Origin: Aquimarina pacifica | GTDB lineage: Bacteria > Bacteroidota > Bacteroidia > Flavobacteriales > Flavobacteriaceae | Assembly: GCF_000520955.1 (NCBI RefSeq) | Contig: NZ_JACC01000023.1 | Coordinates: forward strand, 1-64,000 | DNA: 64,000 nt | Reading direction: 5' to 3' | Part shown: positions 27,471 to 37,351 of the stretch, piece after piece | How the letters are laid out: every line of letters begins with the position of its first letter | Numbering within the stretch: position 1 is the stretch's first letter | Made by a program: the position numbers and the translations under genes | Notes under the pieces: generated by a model | The model's input: the letters and a program-made list of their open reading frames with translations, nothing else | Databases searched by the model: none | Told to the model about the DNA's origin: nothing

Positions 27471-30400
27471 TTATTGTTTATTTATAACCAATTGAGTTGC
27501 AATGTCATCAAACGCAATTTCTGTACCGTTTATTACATCCATCGCAAATTCAATTGTTTCTGTTAAGGTTTCATTCTTAATATATGTCTCATTTGCCGAA
27601 ACAGCTTCTCTAATACTTTTATTTTCCTGAATTACAATTTCTATTCTATCCGTAACTTCTAATCCACTATCTTTTCGGATATTCTGAATACGATTTACTA
27701 ACTCTCTAGCAATCCCTTCTTTCTTTAATTCTGGACTTATAGTTACATCTAATGCAACCGTCAAACTACCAGAGTTAGCAACCAACCAACCTTCTATATC
27801 CTGAGAGCTAATTTCTACATCATCGGTTCCTAAAGTAATAATTTTATCATTAATTTCTATATCAAAACCACCAGTTTGTTCAAGAATTTTTATACTTTTT
27901 TGATCAAATGACTGTATTTTATTGGCTATCAGTTTCATATCTTTTCCGAAACGAGGGCCTAAATTTTTAAAATTTGGCTTGATTTGTTTCACTAATATAC
28001 CAGATGCATCATCGATCAACTGTATTTCCTTTACATTTACCTCGCTCTTAATCAACTCTGCTATATCATTAATTTCTTCTTTTTCTGCCTGATTAAGTAC
28101 TGGTATCATAATTCTCTGTAGTGGCTGACGTACTTTTATTTTTTCCTTCTGGCGCAATGAAAGCACTAATGAAGAAACTATCTGTGCCTTTTGCATTTTG
28201 TGCTCTAAAGGTTTGTCTACAAAAGCTTCATCATACTCTGGAAAAAGCGATAAGTGAATACTTTCAAAAGATTTTTTATTAGAATTTGAAACCAGATCTT
28301 TATACAATCGATCCATAAAAAATGGTGCTACCGGAGCTCCTAATTTTGCAACCGTGATCATACAGGTATATAAGGTCTGATAGGCCGAAATTTTATCCTG
28401 CTGATAATCTCCTTTCCAGAATCTTCTTCGACTTAGACGCACAAACCAGTTACTCAAGTTTTCTTGTACAAAATCCGATATTGCTCTAGTGGCTTTTGTT
28501 GGTTCATACTCATTATAATACTGATCTACATTCTTGATTAAGGTATGTAATTCACTTAATATCCAACGATCTATTTCGGGTCTTTCTGCTAATACAATAT
28601 CATCTTCGGCATAGGTAAAATTATCTATGTTTGCATATAATGTAAAGAAAGAATAGGTATTATAAAGGGTTCCAAAAAACTTACGTCTTACCTCAGAAAT
28701 TCCTTCTATATCGAACTTAAGATTATCCCAAGGATTGGCATTACTGATCATATACCACCGCGTTGCATCGGGGCCATATGTTTTTAGTGTTTCGAAAGGA
28801 TCTGCAGCATTACCCAATCGTTTAGACATTTTCTGACCATTCTTATCTAAAACAAGTCCGTTAGACACTACATTTTTATACGCTACATCATCAAAAATCA
28901 TGGTCGCAATAGCATGCAATGTATAGAACCAGCCTCTGGTCTGATCTACACCTTCTGCAATAAAATCTGCAGTCTTTTCTCCTGCTTCTACCTTTTCTTT
29001 ATTCTCAAAAGGATAATGCCATTGTGCATAAGGCATAGATCCCGAATCAAACCAAACATCTATTAAATCACTCTCGCGTGTCATTGGTTTTCCTGATTCA
29101 GAAACCAAGGTAATTTTATCTACTACATTTTTATGAAGGTCAATCTTATCATAGTTTTCCTCACTCATATTGCCAACCACAAAGTCAGCAAATATATCTT
29201 CCTCGAGAACTCCTGCACTTACGGCCTTAGACATTTCAGTTTTTAGTTCTTCTACCGAACCTATGATCAATTCTTCTTTACCATCTTCTGTTCGCCATAT
29301 TGGTAACGGAATTCCCCAAAAACGTGATCTAGACAAGTTCCAATCATTAGCATTTGCAAGCCAGTTCCCGAAACGTCCTTCGCCGGTTGATTTTGGCTTC
29401 CAGTTAATACCAAGGTTCAGTTCATGCATACGATCCTTAAAATCAGTCACTTTAATAAACCATGAATCCAAAGGATAATATAAAATAGGCTTATCAGTAC
29501 GCCAACAGTTCGGATAACTGTGTACATACTTCTCAACCTTAAACGCTTTATTTTCGATTTTTAATTTAATCGCAATTTCTACATCTACTGATTTCTCTGG
29601 GGCCTCACCATCATTATAATACTCGTTCTTTACATATTTACCAGCAAACTCACCAACATGTGACGTAAACTTACCTTGCAAATCGACTAAGGGAACCAAG
29701 TTATCATTCTCATCCTTTACCAACATTGGCGGCACTTCTGGGGTGGCTTGTTTTGCTACCAAAGCATCGTCTGCTCCAAATGTTGGAGCGGTATGTACTA
29801 TTCCTGTACCATCCTCAGTGGTTACAAAATCTCCAGAAATTACTCTAAAAGCATTCTCAGGATTATCAAATGGCTGTGTATAATCTATTAATTGTTCGTA
29901 CCTAATATTAACCAGATCTAATCCCTTGCATTCTAAAAGGATTGTATAAGGAATTTTTTTATCTCCTTTCTGATATGCATGTACTTCTTCTACATTATCA
30001 ACTGCTACAAACTTTCCTGCAAATTGTTTTCCTACTAAGTTTTTGGCAAGGATTACTTGTATTGGTTCAAAAGTATATTGATTGAATGTTTCTACTACGA
30101 CATAATCAATTTTGGGTCCTACTGTCAATGCTGTATTCGACGGTAATGTCCAAGGAGTAGTTGTCCAAGCTAAAAAATATATGTCCTTTCCTATTTTAGA
30201 TAAAAATTCAGGAAGACTCTCTTTTTTTGCTTTGAACTGTGCTACCACAGTTGTATCTGTAACATCTTGATAAGTACCCGGTTGATTAAGCTCATGAGAG
30301 CTCAATCCTGTACCTGCCTTAGGAGAATAGGGTTGTATTGTATATCCTTTGTATAATAATCCCTTTTTGTATATCTGAGCAAGTAACCACCAAACGCTTT

Positions 30401-30875
30401 CCATGTATTTGGATTTATAAGTAATATACGGATCTTCCATATCTACCCAATACCCAATTTTTTGAGTCAACTCATTCCAAATATCTGTATAACGCATTAC
30501 TGCTTTTTTACAAGCTTCATTATACTCTTCTACACTAATTTTGGTTCCAATATCTTCTTTGGTAATCCCTAGTTCTTTCTCTACTCCTAACTCTACAGGC
30601 AAACCATGGGTATCCCAACCTGCTTTACGTTGTACCTGATATCCCTTTTGGGTTTTGTACCTACAAAAAATATCCTTAATCGCACGTGCCATTACGTGAT
30701 GAATTCCCGGAAGTCCATTAGCAGAAGGAGGTCCTTCAAAAAACACAAATGGTTCTGCCCCATCTCGTTCATTTATACTTTTTTCGAATATAGAATTCTG
30801 CTGCCAGAAATCTAGTATTTCATCGGCTACTTTTGGTAAGTCAAGTCCTTTATATTCAGGAAACTTAGTGCTCAT
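27471..30875 (-). CDS. ileS: Isoleucyl-tRNA synthetase
   Basis: 1134 aa from the ATG at 30875 (MSTKFPEYKGLDLPKV). The ORF is open to 30953, but the extra 26 residues are not family-like and overlap a promoter-like box. Class I synthetase charging tRNA-Ile: catalytic GLPGIHH (HIGH-type) near residue 60, editing domain in the middle, KMSKRLGNA (~690), anticodon-binding C-terminal part. The length and N-terminal pattern fit the 'eukaryote-like' type 2 IleRS common in Bacteroidota, a class known for lower mupirocin sensitivity; that assignment is from memory. It heads the ileS-dksA operon. Confidence 0.97.
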   Translation of the reverse strand: MSTKFPEYKGLDLPKVADEILDFWQQNSIFEKSINERDGAEPFVFFEGPPSANGLPGIHHVMARAIKDIFCRYKTQKGYQVQRKAGWDTHGLPVELGVEKELGITKEDIGTKISVEEYNEACKKAVMRYTDIWNELTQKIGYWVDMEDPYITYKSKYMESVWWLLAQIYKKGLLYKGYTIQPYSPKAGTGLSSHELNQPGTYQDVTDTTVVAQFKAKKESLPEFLSKIGKDIYFLAWTTTPWTLPSNTALTVGPKIDYVVVETFNQYTFEPIQVILAKNLVGKQFAGKFVAVDNVEEVHAYQKGDKKIPYTILLECKGLDLVNIRYEQLIDYTQPFDNPENAFRVISGDFVTTEDGTGIVHTAPTFGADDALVAKQATPEVPPMLVKDENDNLVPLVDLQGKFTSHVGEFAGKYVKNEYYNDGEAPEKSVDVEIAIKLKIENKAFKVEKYVHSYPNCWRTDKPILYYPLDSWFIKVTDFKDRMHELNLGINWKPKSTGEGRFGNWLANANDWNLSRSRFWGIPLPIWRTEDGKEELIIGSVEELKTEMSKAVSAGVLEEDIFADFVVGNMSEENYDKIDLHKNVVDKITLVSESGKPMTRESDLIDVWFDSGSMPYAQWHYPFENKEKVEAGEKTADFIAEGVDQTRGWFYTLHAIATMIFDDVAYKNVVSNGLVLDKNGQKMSKRLGNAADPFETLKTYGPDATRWYMISNANPWDNLKFDIEGISEVRRKFFGTLYNTYSFFTLYANIDNFTYAEDDIVLAERPEIDRWILSELHTLIKNVDQYYNEYEPTKATRAISDFVQENLSNWFVRLSRRRFWKGDYQQDKISAYQTLYTCMITVAKLGAPVAPFFMDRLYKDLVSNSNKKSFESIHLSLFPEYDEAFVDKPLEHKMQKAQIVSSLVLSLRQKEKIKVRQPLQRIMIPVLNQAEKEEINDIAELIKSEVNVKEIQLIDDASGILVKQIKPNFKNLGPRFGKDMKLIANKIQSFDQKSIKILEQTGGFDIEINDKIITLGTDDVEISSQDIEGWLVANSGSLTVALDVTISPELKKEGIARELVNRIQNIRKDSGLEVTDRIEIVIQENKSIREAVSANETYIKNETLTETIEFAMDVINGTEIAFDDIATQLVINKQ

Positions 30876-30900
30876 TTGATCGTTCTTTCTATTAGGTCTG

Positions 30901-30908
30901 CGAAAATA
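30901..30908 (-). promoter_or_regulatory. Candidate -7 element of ileS
   Basis: On the minus strand TATTTTCG (followed by CAGACC) matches TAnnTTTG at 7 of 8 positions, 25 bp before the ileS ATG at 30875. This gives a short leader and supports the shorter start. No clear -33 TTG was found. Confidence 0.3.
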
Positions 30909-31157
30909 AGGATTTTCTACAAAAATGGCGAGAGAATTATATAGTATCTTCAAGACCTACTCCCTCTTTTTAGTAATTAACAAGTAATCTCTAAAAATTT
31001 GCACGGTACAATTAAAAACTTACTTTTATAAGTGCTAGACTACTTCTTATATGAAATTATAGAAATCAAAATAGTACTGTTCTGTATTTCGGTAATTATA
31101 TACAACAATTAATGCAACTATTTAATTGTAAAAAAAGTAGTTTAAAAATCAATTATC

Positions 31158-31940
31158 ATGAGCCAAACACTTCGTCTTGCACTAATTCAATCGCACCTAG
31201 CTTGGGAAAACCCGGTACAAAATCGTGCCGTTTTTACCCAAAAAATAAATTCAATACCAAAAAAAGTGGATCTTATTATTCTTCCTGAGATGTTTACTAC
31301 TGGATTTACTATGAACGTTGGTCTGATGGCAGAAGAAATGGAGGAAAAAACAATGTCTTGGTTAAAAAAAATGTCACTACAAAAGGAGTGCGCAATTATA
31401 GGGAGTTTTATAGCTTCTCAAAACGGAAATTATTATAATCGCTTAATTTTTATGAAACCTGATGGTGATTATACTATTTATGACAAACGCAACTTATTCA
31501 CTCTAGCCCAAGAAGAAAAAGTTTTCACACCTGGTAAGGACAGGGTCACAATTACTTACAAAAACTGGAAAATAAGACCTTTAATTTGTTATGACCTTAG
31601 ATTTCCTGTTTGGTCAAGAAACACCTCAGCATATGATCTGTTAATATACATAGCAAGCTGGCCAAAGCTTAGAATAGCAGCATGGGATACATTATTAAAA
31701 GCTAGAGCGATAGAAAACATGTCTTATTGCGTGGGTCTTAACCGTGTCGGCTTAGACGGTAAAGGATACGAATATAATGGTCATTCTGGTATATATGATG
31801 TATTAGGAAACTCCCTTTTAGAAGAAAACCCAATTGAAAAAGAAACCATTATATACGCTACTTTAGACAAATCTCATGTACAAAACACACGTAAAAAATT
31901 ATCTTTTTTAGATGATCGTGACCCGTTCGAATTTATTTAA
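31158..31940 (+). CDS. Nitrilase-superfamily omega-amidase
   Basis: 260 aa. The C-N hydrolase triad is complete: Glu44 (LPEMFTTGF), Lys110 (YDKRNLF) and Cys144 (ICYDLRFP). The sequence resembles YafV/Nit2-type omega-amidases, which hydrolyse alpha-ketoglutaramate or alpha-ketosuccinamate and so repair the keto acids left by glutamine transaminases. It stands alone between the divergent ileS operon and a convergent lipoprotein gene 5 bp away. Family membership is certain; the exact substrate is by similarity. Confidence 0.88.
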   Translation: MSQTLRLALIQSHLAWENPVQNRAVFTQKINSIPKKVDLIILPEMFTTGFTMNVGLMAEEMEEKTMSWLKKMSLQKECAIIGSFIASQNGNYYNRLIFMKPDGDYTIYDKRNLFTLAQEEKVFTPGKDRVTITYKNWKIRPLICYDLRFPVWSRNTSAYDLLIYIASWPKLRIAAWDTLLKARAIENMSYCVGLNRVGLDGKGYEYNGHSGIYDVLGNSLLEENPIEKETIIYATLDKSHVQNTRKKLSFLDDRDPFEFI

Positions 31941-31945
31941 CCCTT

Positions 31946-33655
31946 TCATTCCTGACGCCCCCTACGAGGTCTTCCTCCTTTTTCACTTTCTTTACCCTGA
32001 CCTTTTTGTAACATTTGTTTTCCTATAGGTATCGAATCTTTTTGACCCAAAATAAAGGTTTCCTTGAGATCCCAGTTTGCTCTTACAGATATTACTTTTG
32101 GATAATAGGAGATCTTTTCTGGCTGTAATCTTTTCAGGAAATTTCCTGTATCCCACTTTCCATTTTTGTTAGTATCAAAAATAACACGCAAATTATAATC
32201 TCCAGGATTAAGATGATCAAATATCAAAGACTGTTCAGTTGACATTATTTTTTCTAAAACTACTTCTCCTTGATTGTCAGTTAGCTGCACTAAAACTGGG
32301 TAGGTTTCGACATTCTGAAGCGTCAAGAAAATAGTCCCGTAGTCGGTTAGCTCCTTTGTTCTAAAATTAAATGTCAAGGTATCATTTACATTTCCAATAA
32401 AATCTTTAACAGCTTCTGGCAACATAGTAATGTTGTATACATTACTTTCTGTTTTTTCAAAATTAAATTGCACCCTGTTTTTAATACTGTCTAATGCTAT
32501 TGCAAAAGGAACATCTAAGGTATCCTTATCTGTAAGAGATATCAATGATTTATTAATGCTGTCTAACGGGGTATTTCCCGAAAAACTAAACGTATCATTG
32601 AGTGGTAAAGTAGATTTAATCTCTGAAGTAATTGTTAGAGAATCTTTATACTGATCCTTAAATCGCGCGACAAGAGTATCTCTGTAATTTTTAGAATTAG
32701 TTATTTCAAAAATTAGAGAATCTGCCTCAAAAAACGGTTTGAACCAATAATGTAGTGTATCTTTTTCTTTATCCGGAAAAACCCTGGTAACATAGTCTTC
32801 TGGCACATCACTTAGTAGTTTAATAGCCATACTGTCTTTTTCTCCTTCATACGGAAACAAGAATTCATTCTTTGAAACTTGTTTGGGAAGAATAGCCTTA
32901 AAATCGAGTTGTTCCTTAAAAATACTGAAATCAAAAAATTTGGCAGTATCTTCAGGTAATGTTATGTATTCTTCATAAAACCCTATTTTATCTTGTTTAG
33001 GTTCATAAAGATAATTATTAGCCGCATCTTTTAAGGCAACAAGTTTATAAGTTCCTTCTTTTAGATTATACAAATTAAAACCTATACTATCTAAAGTATT
33101 TGTGATATATCTTGGCACCTTATTATAGACTATTGAGTCCGTGTATTCTTCATCAACCTCATACATTGCGACGGTAATATAAGAATCTGGTTTTTTCTTA
33201 ATCGCATCACTGATTGTTCCTTTGATACTCAGAGAATCCAAAAAATCTCCTGTAGAGAAAACATATCTAAAAAAGGAATTTGGATTTCCTTCATTATTAT
33301 CTACAATACTTTCTCCAAAATTTATGCTATACGTTGTATTTTCTAAGAGCGTATCAATAAACTTAATCTTGACATATTTACTTGCCGTTCCCAACGGTGT
33401 TATTTCGGGAGCTGGATCCATCGGAGGCGAAATAATAATCTGTTTCTGAGCATCTTTCAGTTTCACATATTCATCAAAATATAATCTAATCTCTTTTTTA
33501 TCAAAATTTGTTGAAAAATTCGGAGGAGTTGCTTTCAAAAAAACAGGAGGTGTCTCGTCTTTGGGGCCACCTGTAATAGAACCTCTCTTAGCACAACCTA
33601 TAACCAACAGTAGAAGTCCCAGAACCCTCCAGAGTATATTTAATTTTTTGCCCAT
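31946..33655 (-). CDS. Ig-like (SbsA/Big_5) domain lipoprotein
   Basis: 569 aa. Lipobox LLVIGC (Cys21), then AKRGSITGGPKDETPP. An N-terminal SbsA-type Ig-like domain (~35-135) shows the typical 'TPPNFSTNFDKKEIRLYFDEYVKL' start. The rest is beta-rich with repeated LTF/DTL strands and a final EF-hand-like 'FDTNKNGKWDTGNFLKRLQPEKI' segment that recalls carboxypeptidase-regulatory domains. I recall it as a conserved single-copy envelope lipoprotein in Flavobacteriia; its function is unknown. It is convergent with the amidase gene and 163 bp downstream of comF on the same strand. Confidence 0.8.
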   Translation of the reverse strand: MGKKLNILWRVLGLLLLVIGCAKRGSITGGPKDETPPVFLKATPPNFSTNFDKKEIRLYFDEYVKLKDAQKQIIISPPMDPAPEITPLGTASKYVKIKFIDTLLENTTYSINFGESIVDNNEGNPNSFFRYVFSTGDFLDSLSIKGTISDAIKKKPDSYITVAMYEVDEEYTDSIVYNKVPRYITNTLDSIGFNLYNLKEGTYKLVALKDAANNYLYEPKQDKIGFYEEYITLPEDTAKFFDFSIFKEQLDFKAILPKQVSKNEFLFPYEGEKDSMAIKLLSDVPEDYVTRVFPDKEKDTLHYWFKPFFEADSLIFEITNSKNYRDTLVARFKDQYKDSLTITSEIKSTLPLNDTFSFSGNTPLDSINKSLISLTDKDTLDVPFAIALDSIKNRVQFNFEKTESNVYNITMLPEAVKDFIGNVNDTLTFNFRTKELTDYGTIFLTLQNVETYPVLVQLTDNQGEVVLEKIMSTEQSLIFDHLNPGDYNLRVIFDTNKNGKWDTGNFLKRLQPEKISYYPKVISVRANWDLKETFILGQKDSIPIGKQMLQKGQGKESEKGGRPRRGRQE

Positions 33656-33818
33656 CTTTTTGCAAGAATTTTTAAATCACAAAGAAACAATTATATTTAA
33701 AAACTAAAAATTTAATAAAACGCTATTTTTCTACTCCTATTATTACGCTCATTACACTTCGTATTCGATTATCTACTTTTACAAACAAACTATAACATAC
33801 CTGATCAAAACCTTACCG

Positions 33819-34499
33819 TTATTCTGTAATTGCCATTGTAGCAACACTAATGCGAATCCCTTTTATTTTGACCAATTCCTGAACACATGCTTCTATAGTA
33901 GCTCCTGTGGTAACAATGTCATCAACTAACAAAATATGCTTATTTTCTAGTAAAGACTCGTTGATCACCTTAAATGTTTCAGCGGTATTTATCCACCTAT
34001 TCATATGATCACGTTTGGATTGTTTTGAGGTATACGAACTTTTTTTTAATACCTTATTTATGTACTCGGCATCTAATTTCTTAGCGATTTCTATTCCAAA
34101 TTTTTCTACTTGATTAAATCCTCTCTCACGTAAACGCTTAGTATGTAAAGGAACAGGTACAACAACATCAATATTTTGATATTCAGATAATTGACACAAC
34201 TCTGAACCTAACCAAAGCCCTAATTCTTTAGCGATTTCTTCTCTTCCTCTATATTTAAGGTTGTGAATTAAATTTTGAACTAAACCATCCTTATGAAATA
34301 CAAATAGTGCAGTTGCATTTTCAATTTTGACACGTCCGTAAAATACTTTTTCAATTTTTTTTGCGTTTACGTAATGAAAATTCCCCAAAGGAAGCTCATG
34401 TCGACATGATGTACATAGCAACCTTTCGTTACTGTACAAAGGGCTGTCACAGGCCGCACAGTATATAGGATAAAACAAATACGCTAAGTCTCTTAGCAT
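33819..34499 (-). CDS. ComF family phosphoribosyltransferase-like protein
   Basis: 226 aa. An N-terminal zinc-finger-like pair (CAAC at ~14-17, CTSC at ~29-32) is followed by a type I PRTase domain: VVPVPLHTKRLRERGFNQ (PRPP-family substrate region), SKQSKRDHMNRW, and the PRPP loop ILLVDDIVTTGATIE. ComF proteins take part in DNA uptake in naturally competent bacteria; in Bacteroidota the role is untested. It is monocistronic or loosely followed by the Ig-like lipoprotein gene, and divergent from the coiled-coil protein gene with only 73 bp between them. Confidence 0.9.
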   Translation of the reverse strand: MLRDLAYLFYPIYCAACDSPLYSNERLLCTSCRHELPLGNFHYVNAKKIEKVFYGRVKIENATALFVFHKDGLVQNLIHNLKYRGREEIAKELGLWLGSELCQLSEYQNIDVVVPVPLHTKRLRERGFNQVEKFGIEIAKKLDAEYINKVLKKSSYTSKQSKRDHMNRWINTAETFKVINESLLENKHILLVDDIVTTGATIEACVQELVKIKGIRISVATMAITE

Positions 34500-34572
34500 T
34501 TTATTAGGGGAATTAGTATTAATTATTATATATTAGTTTTTTAAATAACCATTCAAAAATTCTAAATTAACT

Positions 34573-35454
34573 ATGACAACTCAAAACAATAATTTGACAC
34601 TGAAGATCCTAATTGGTGTTCTAGCTGCATTGTTGCTTATTTTAGGAATATTTACATATAAGTTTTACAACGAAGAGAAGCAAAATAAAGCAATTTTGCA
34701 ACAAGAAAAAGATCTTATAGAAAGTGAGTTAGGTGAATTAATTACAAAATACGATAATGCTATTTCTCTAAACGAGGTGATGGACGATCATTTGCTTAAG
34801 GCAAAAGAGCGAATTGTAGTACTACTTGATAGTGTTAAAGACAATGACGCTAATCTTGCTTTAATCTCACGTTATAGAAGAGAAGTAGGAAAGCTGAAAA
34901 AAGAGCGTGAGAAATTATTTAAACTTGCGGATAGTTTAACAACTGCAAATACGCGTTTAGCTACAGATTTAGATAGTACATCCGTGGCATTAAACCAAAG
35001 AATTATTTTCTCAGATTCTCTGCAAACACAGAATAGTAAACTTGCTGAGATCGTAGAAAGAGGTTCTGCGCTTACTGCTTCTAATATTAAGGCAGAAGGT
35101 GTTCGTGTTCGTAATAGTGGTAAAATATCAGCTGCTCCAAAAGCAAACAAAGCAGAAAAAGTAAGAGTATGTTTTACACTTTCTCCTAACAAGTTAACAG
35201 AAAAAGGTGATAAAGAACTTTTTGTTCAGGTTATAAACCCTCAAAATAATCTGATCGGTGATAAAGTATCTGTAAATTTTGATGATGCTGTATTAACATA
35301 TAGTGGTCGTAATAAAGTATATTATGAAAACGATGCATTAGATGTTTGTGTATTAGTAGATGCTGCACAAGGAGAACTTGTAAAAGGAAACTATGTAGTA
35401 AACCTTTTCTCGGGACCTAGAATGATTTCTAACACCCAGTTTGAGCTGAAGTAA
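34573..35454 (+). CDS. Membrane-anchored coiled-coil protein
   Basis: 293 aa. One N-terminal TM segment (~10-28, ILIGVLAALLLILGIFTY) acts as an uncleaved anchor. A long coiled coil (~35-165, rich in Leu/Glu/Lys heptads, 'LKKEREKLFKLADSLTTANTRLATDLDS') and a beta-rich C-terminal domain (~185-290, VRVCFTLSPNKLTEKGDKELFVQVINP) follow. The body should be periplasmic. I recall it as a conserved Flavobacteriia protein without assigned function. It has its own strong terminator at 35478-35516. Confidence 0.75.
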   Translation: MTTQNNNLTLKILIGVLAALLLILGIFTYKFYNEEKQNKAILQQEKDLIESELGELITKYDNAISLNEVMDDHLLKAKERIVVLLDSVKDNDANLALISRYRREVGKLKKEREKLFKLADSLTTANTRLATDLDSTSVALNQRIIFSDSLQTQNSKLAEIVERGSALTASNIKAEGVRVRNSGKISAAPKANKAEKVRVCFTLSPNKLTEKGDKELFVQVINPQNNLIGDKVSVNFDDAVLTYSGRNKVYYENDALDVCVLVDAAQGELVKGNYVVNLFSGPRMISNTQFELK

Positions 35455-35477
35455 TTTTTTGAAAATAAATCTTAAAA

Positions 35478-35516
35478 AAAACTGCCATGTATACTATCAA
35501 GTATCGTGGCAGTTTT
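35478..35516 (+). terminator. Rho-independent terminator
   Basis: Outer stem AAAACTGCCA (35478-35487) / TGGCAGTTTT (35507-35516), with an inner ATAC/GTAT helix, is followed by TTTA. It lies 23 bp after the coiled-coil protein gene and isolates it from glyS. Confidence 0.85.
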
Positions 35517-35590
35517 TTTATGTTTTTTAAAGAAATTAGATTTTTCGAAAAAACAAAATAGGTTTCGTTTTCAAATCATTTAAATTCAAT

Positions 35591-35598
35591 TATTTTTG
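35591..35598 (+). promoter_or_regulatory. Perfect -7 element right before glyS
   Basis: TATTTTTG is a full match to TAnnTTTG and ends 4 bp before the glyS ATG (35603). Transcription would begin at or just after the start codon, implying a leaderless or nearly leaderless mRNA. There is no clear TTG at -33, which lowers confidence. Confidence 0.4.
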
Positions 35599-35602
35599 TG
35601 CA

Positions 35603-37138
35603 ATGGCAAAACAAGAAGATACATTTAAAAAAGTGATTGCCCATGCAAAGGAGTATGGGTATATTTTTGGTTCTAGTGAGATATATGATGGACTTAGTGC
35701 TGTATATGATTACGGGCAGAATGGAGTAGAGCTAAAAAAAAATATTAGAGAATATTGGTGGAAAAGTATGGTGCATATGCATCAGAATATTGTAGGGCTT
35801 GATGCGGCAATATTTATGCACCCAACTACCTGGAAGGCTTCTGGACATGTAGATGCATTTAGCGATCCACTTATTGATAATAAAGATTCAAAGAAAAGAT
35901 ATAGGGCAGATGTTCTTTTAGAAGATTATGCCGAGAAATTGTATCAAAAAGCACAAAAAGAAATCGCTAAAGCAAAAAAACGCTTTGGTGATAATTTTGA
36001 CGAGGCGCAGTTTATTACAACCAATCCAAGAGTTGTAAAATACTTGTCGCAAAAAGAAGAAGTCATCAAACGTATGTCAAAATCTTTAGAAGCTGATGAT
36101 CTGGCAGATGTAAAAGCCTTAATCGAGGAGTTAGGAATAGCAGATCCAGATACGGGTTCTAAAAACTGGACCGATGTGCGACAATTTAATCTCATGTTTG
36201 GCACCAAATTAGGAGCGTCTGCAGAATCTGCAACAGATCTGTTTTTGAGACCAGAAACGGCACAAGGGATCTTTGTTAATTTCCTGAATGTTCAGAAAAC
36301 AGGAAGGATGAAAATACCTTTTGGAATTGCACAAACCGGAAAAGCTTTTAGAAATGAAATCGTCGCAAGACAGTTTATTTTTAGAATGCGAGAGTTCGAA
36401 CAGATGGAGATGCAATTCTTTGTGCGCCCGGGTGAGGAAATGAAGTGGTATGAGTATTGGAAAGAGACACGTCTTGACTGGCACCTTTCCTTAGGTTTAG
36501 GCAAAGAGAATTATCGTTTTCATGATCATGATAAATTAGCACATTATGCCAATGCAGCCGCAGATATCGAATTTAACTTTCCTTTTGGGTTCAAAGAATT
36601 AGAAGGAATCCATTCGAGAACCGATTTTGATCTTAAAGCACATGAAGAATACTCTGGTAAAAAATTACAATTTTTTGATCCAGAATTAAAAGAAAGCTAT
36701 GTCCCTTATGTTGTAGAAACTTCTGTAGGATTAGATAGAATGTTTCTTGCCGTATTCTCTAAAGCACTACAAGAAGAAGTATTAGAAGATGGAAGTAGCA
36801 GAACAGTACTAAAATTACCTGCAGTTGTCGCTCCTATAAAAGCGGCTATACTCCCATTGGTCAAAAAAGATGGATTGCCAGAAATTGCACAAAAAATTGT
36901 GGATGACCTTAAATGGAAATTCAATGTTATTTATGATGAAAAAGATGCAATCGGTCGTCGTTACAGAAGACAAGATGCAAATGGAACTCCGTTCTGTATT
37001 ACTGTAGATCATGATACAATCAACGACAAGCATGTTACAATCAGAGATCGCGATACAATGGAACAAAAACGTGTTCCTATTGAAGATCTTAAAACATTAA
37101 TATCAGAAAAAACAGATGCCGAATATTGGTTAAAATAA
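35603..37138 (+). CDS. glyS: Glycyl-tRNA synthetase, single-chain (alpha2) type
   Basis: 511 aa. Class II synthetase of the dimeric archaeal/eukaryotic-like form used by Bacteroidota, not the alpha-beta tetramer. Evidence: N-terminal GYIFGSSEIYDGLSAVYDYGQNG, motif 2 FRNEIVARQFIFRMREFEQME, motif 3 region VETSVGLDRMFLAVF, and the C-terminal anticodon-binding domain (RYRRQDANGTPFCITVDHDT). Length is normal. It is monocistronic, with a terminator 30 bp downstream and a -7-like box immediately upstream. Confidence 0.97.
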   Translation: MAKQEDTFKKVIAHAKEYGYIFGSSEIYDGLSAVYDYGQNGVELKKNIREYWWKSMVHMHQNIVGLDAAIFMHPTTWKASGHVDAFSDPLIDNKDSKKRYRADVLLEDYAEKLYQKAQKEIAKAKKRFGDNFDEAQFITTNPRVVKYLSQKEEVIKRMSKSLEADDLADVKALIEELGIADPDTGSKNWTDVRQFNLMFGTKLGASAESATDLFLRPETAQGIFVNFLNVQKTGRMKIPFGIAQTGKAFRNEIVARQFIFRMREFEQMEMQFFVRPGEEMKWYEYWKETRLDWHLSLGLGKENYRFHDHDKLAHYANAAADIEFNFPFGFKELEGIHSRTDFDLKAHEEYSGKKLQFFDPELKESYVPYVVETSVGLDRMFLAVFSKALQEEVLEDGSSRTVLKLPAVVAPIKAAILPLVKKDGLPEIAQKIVDDLKWKFNVIYDEKDAIGRRYRRQDANGTPFCITVDHDTINDKHVTIRDRDTMEQKRVPIEDLKTLISEKTDAEYWLK

Positions 37139-37170
37139 AACCTAATATCGTCGATAATTTAAAATTAAAA

Positions 37171-37205
37171 AAAAAGCTGTCTTACTAAAAACAAGGCAGC
37201 TTTTT
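37171..37205 (+). terminator. Rho-independent terminator of glyS
   Basis: A 13-bp stem (AAAAAGCTGTCTT 37171-37183, AAGGCAGCTTTTT 37193-37205, one G-T pair) has a 9-nt loop. The U-tract is part of the right arm and continues to TTTTTCTTT. It is 32 bp beyond the glyS stop. Confidence 0.85.
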
Positions 37206-37351
37206 CTTTGAAAACAAATTACTGGATCACAAAAAACCAACATCTTCTGATCTCTATTACGTTAAATTTGGATGCTCATGCAGATATATCTTGAAGTTTA
37301 ATCGTATTTTAGTCCCAGAAAAATACAACACTCAACTATAAAATATCGTCT

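Noticed and set aside
30876..30953. N-terminal extension of IleRS (26 residues)
   Set aside because: Not family-like and overlaps a promoter-like -7 box; the Met at 30875 gives the standard N-terminus.
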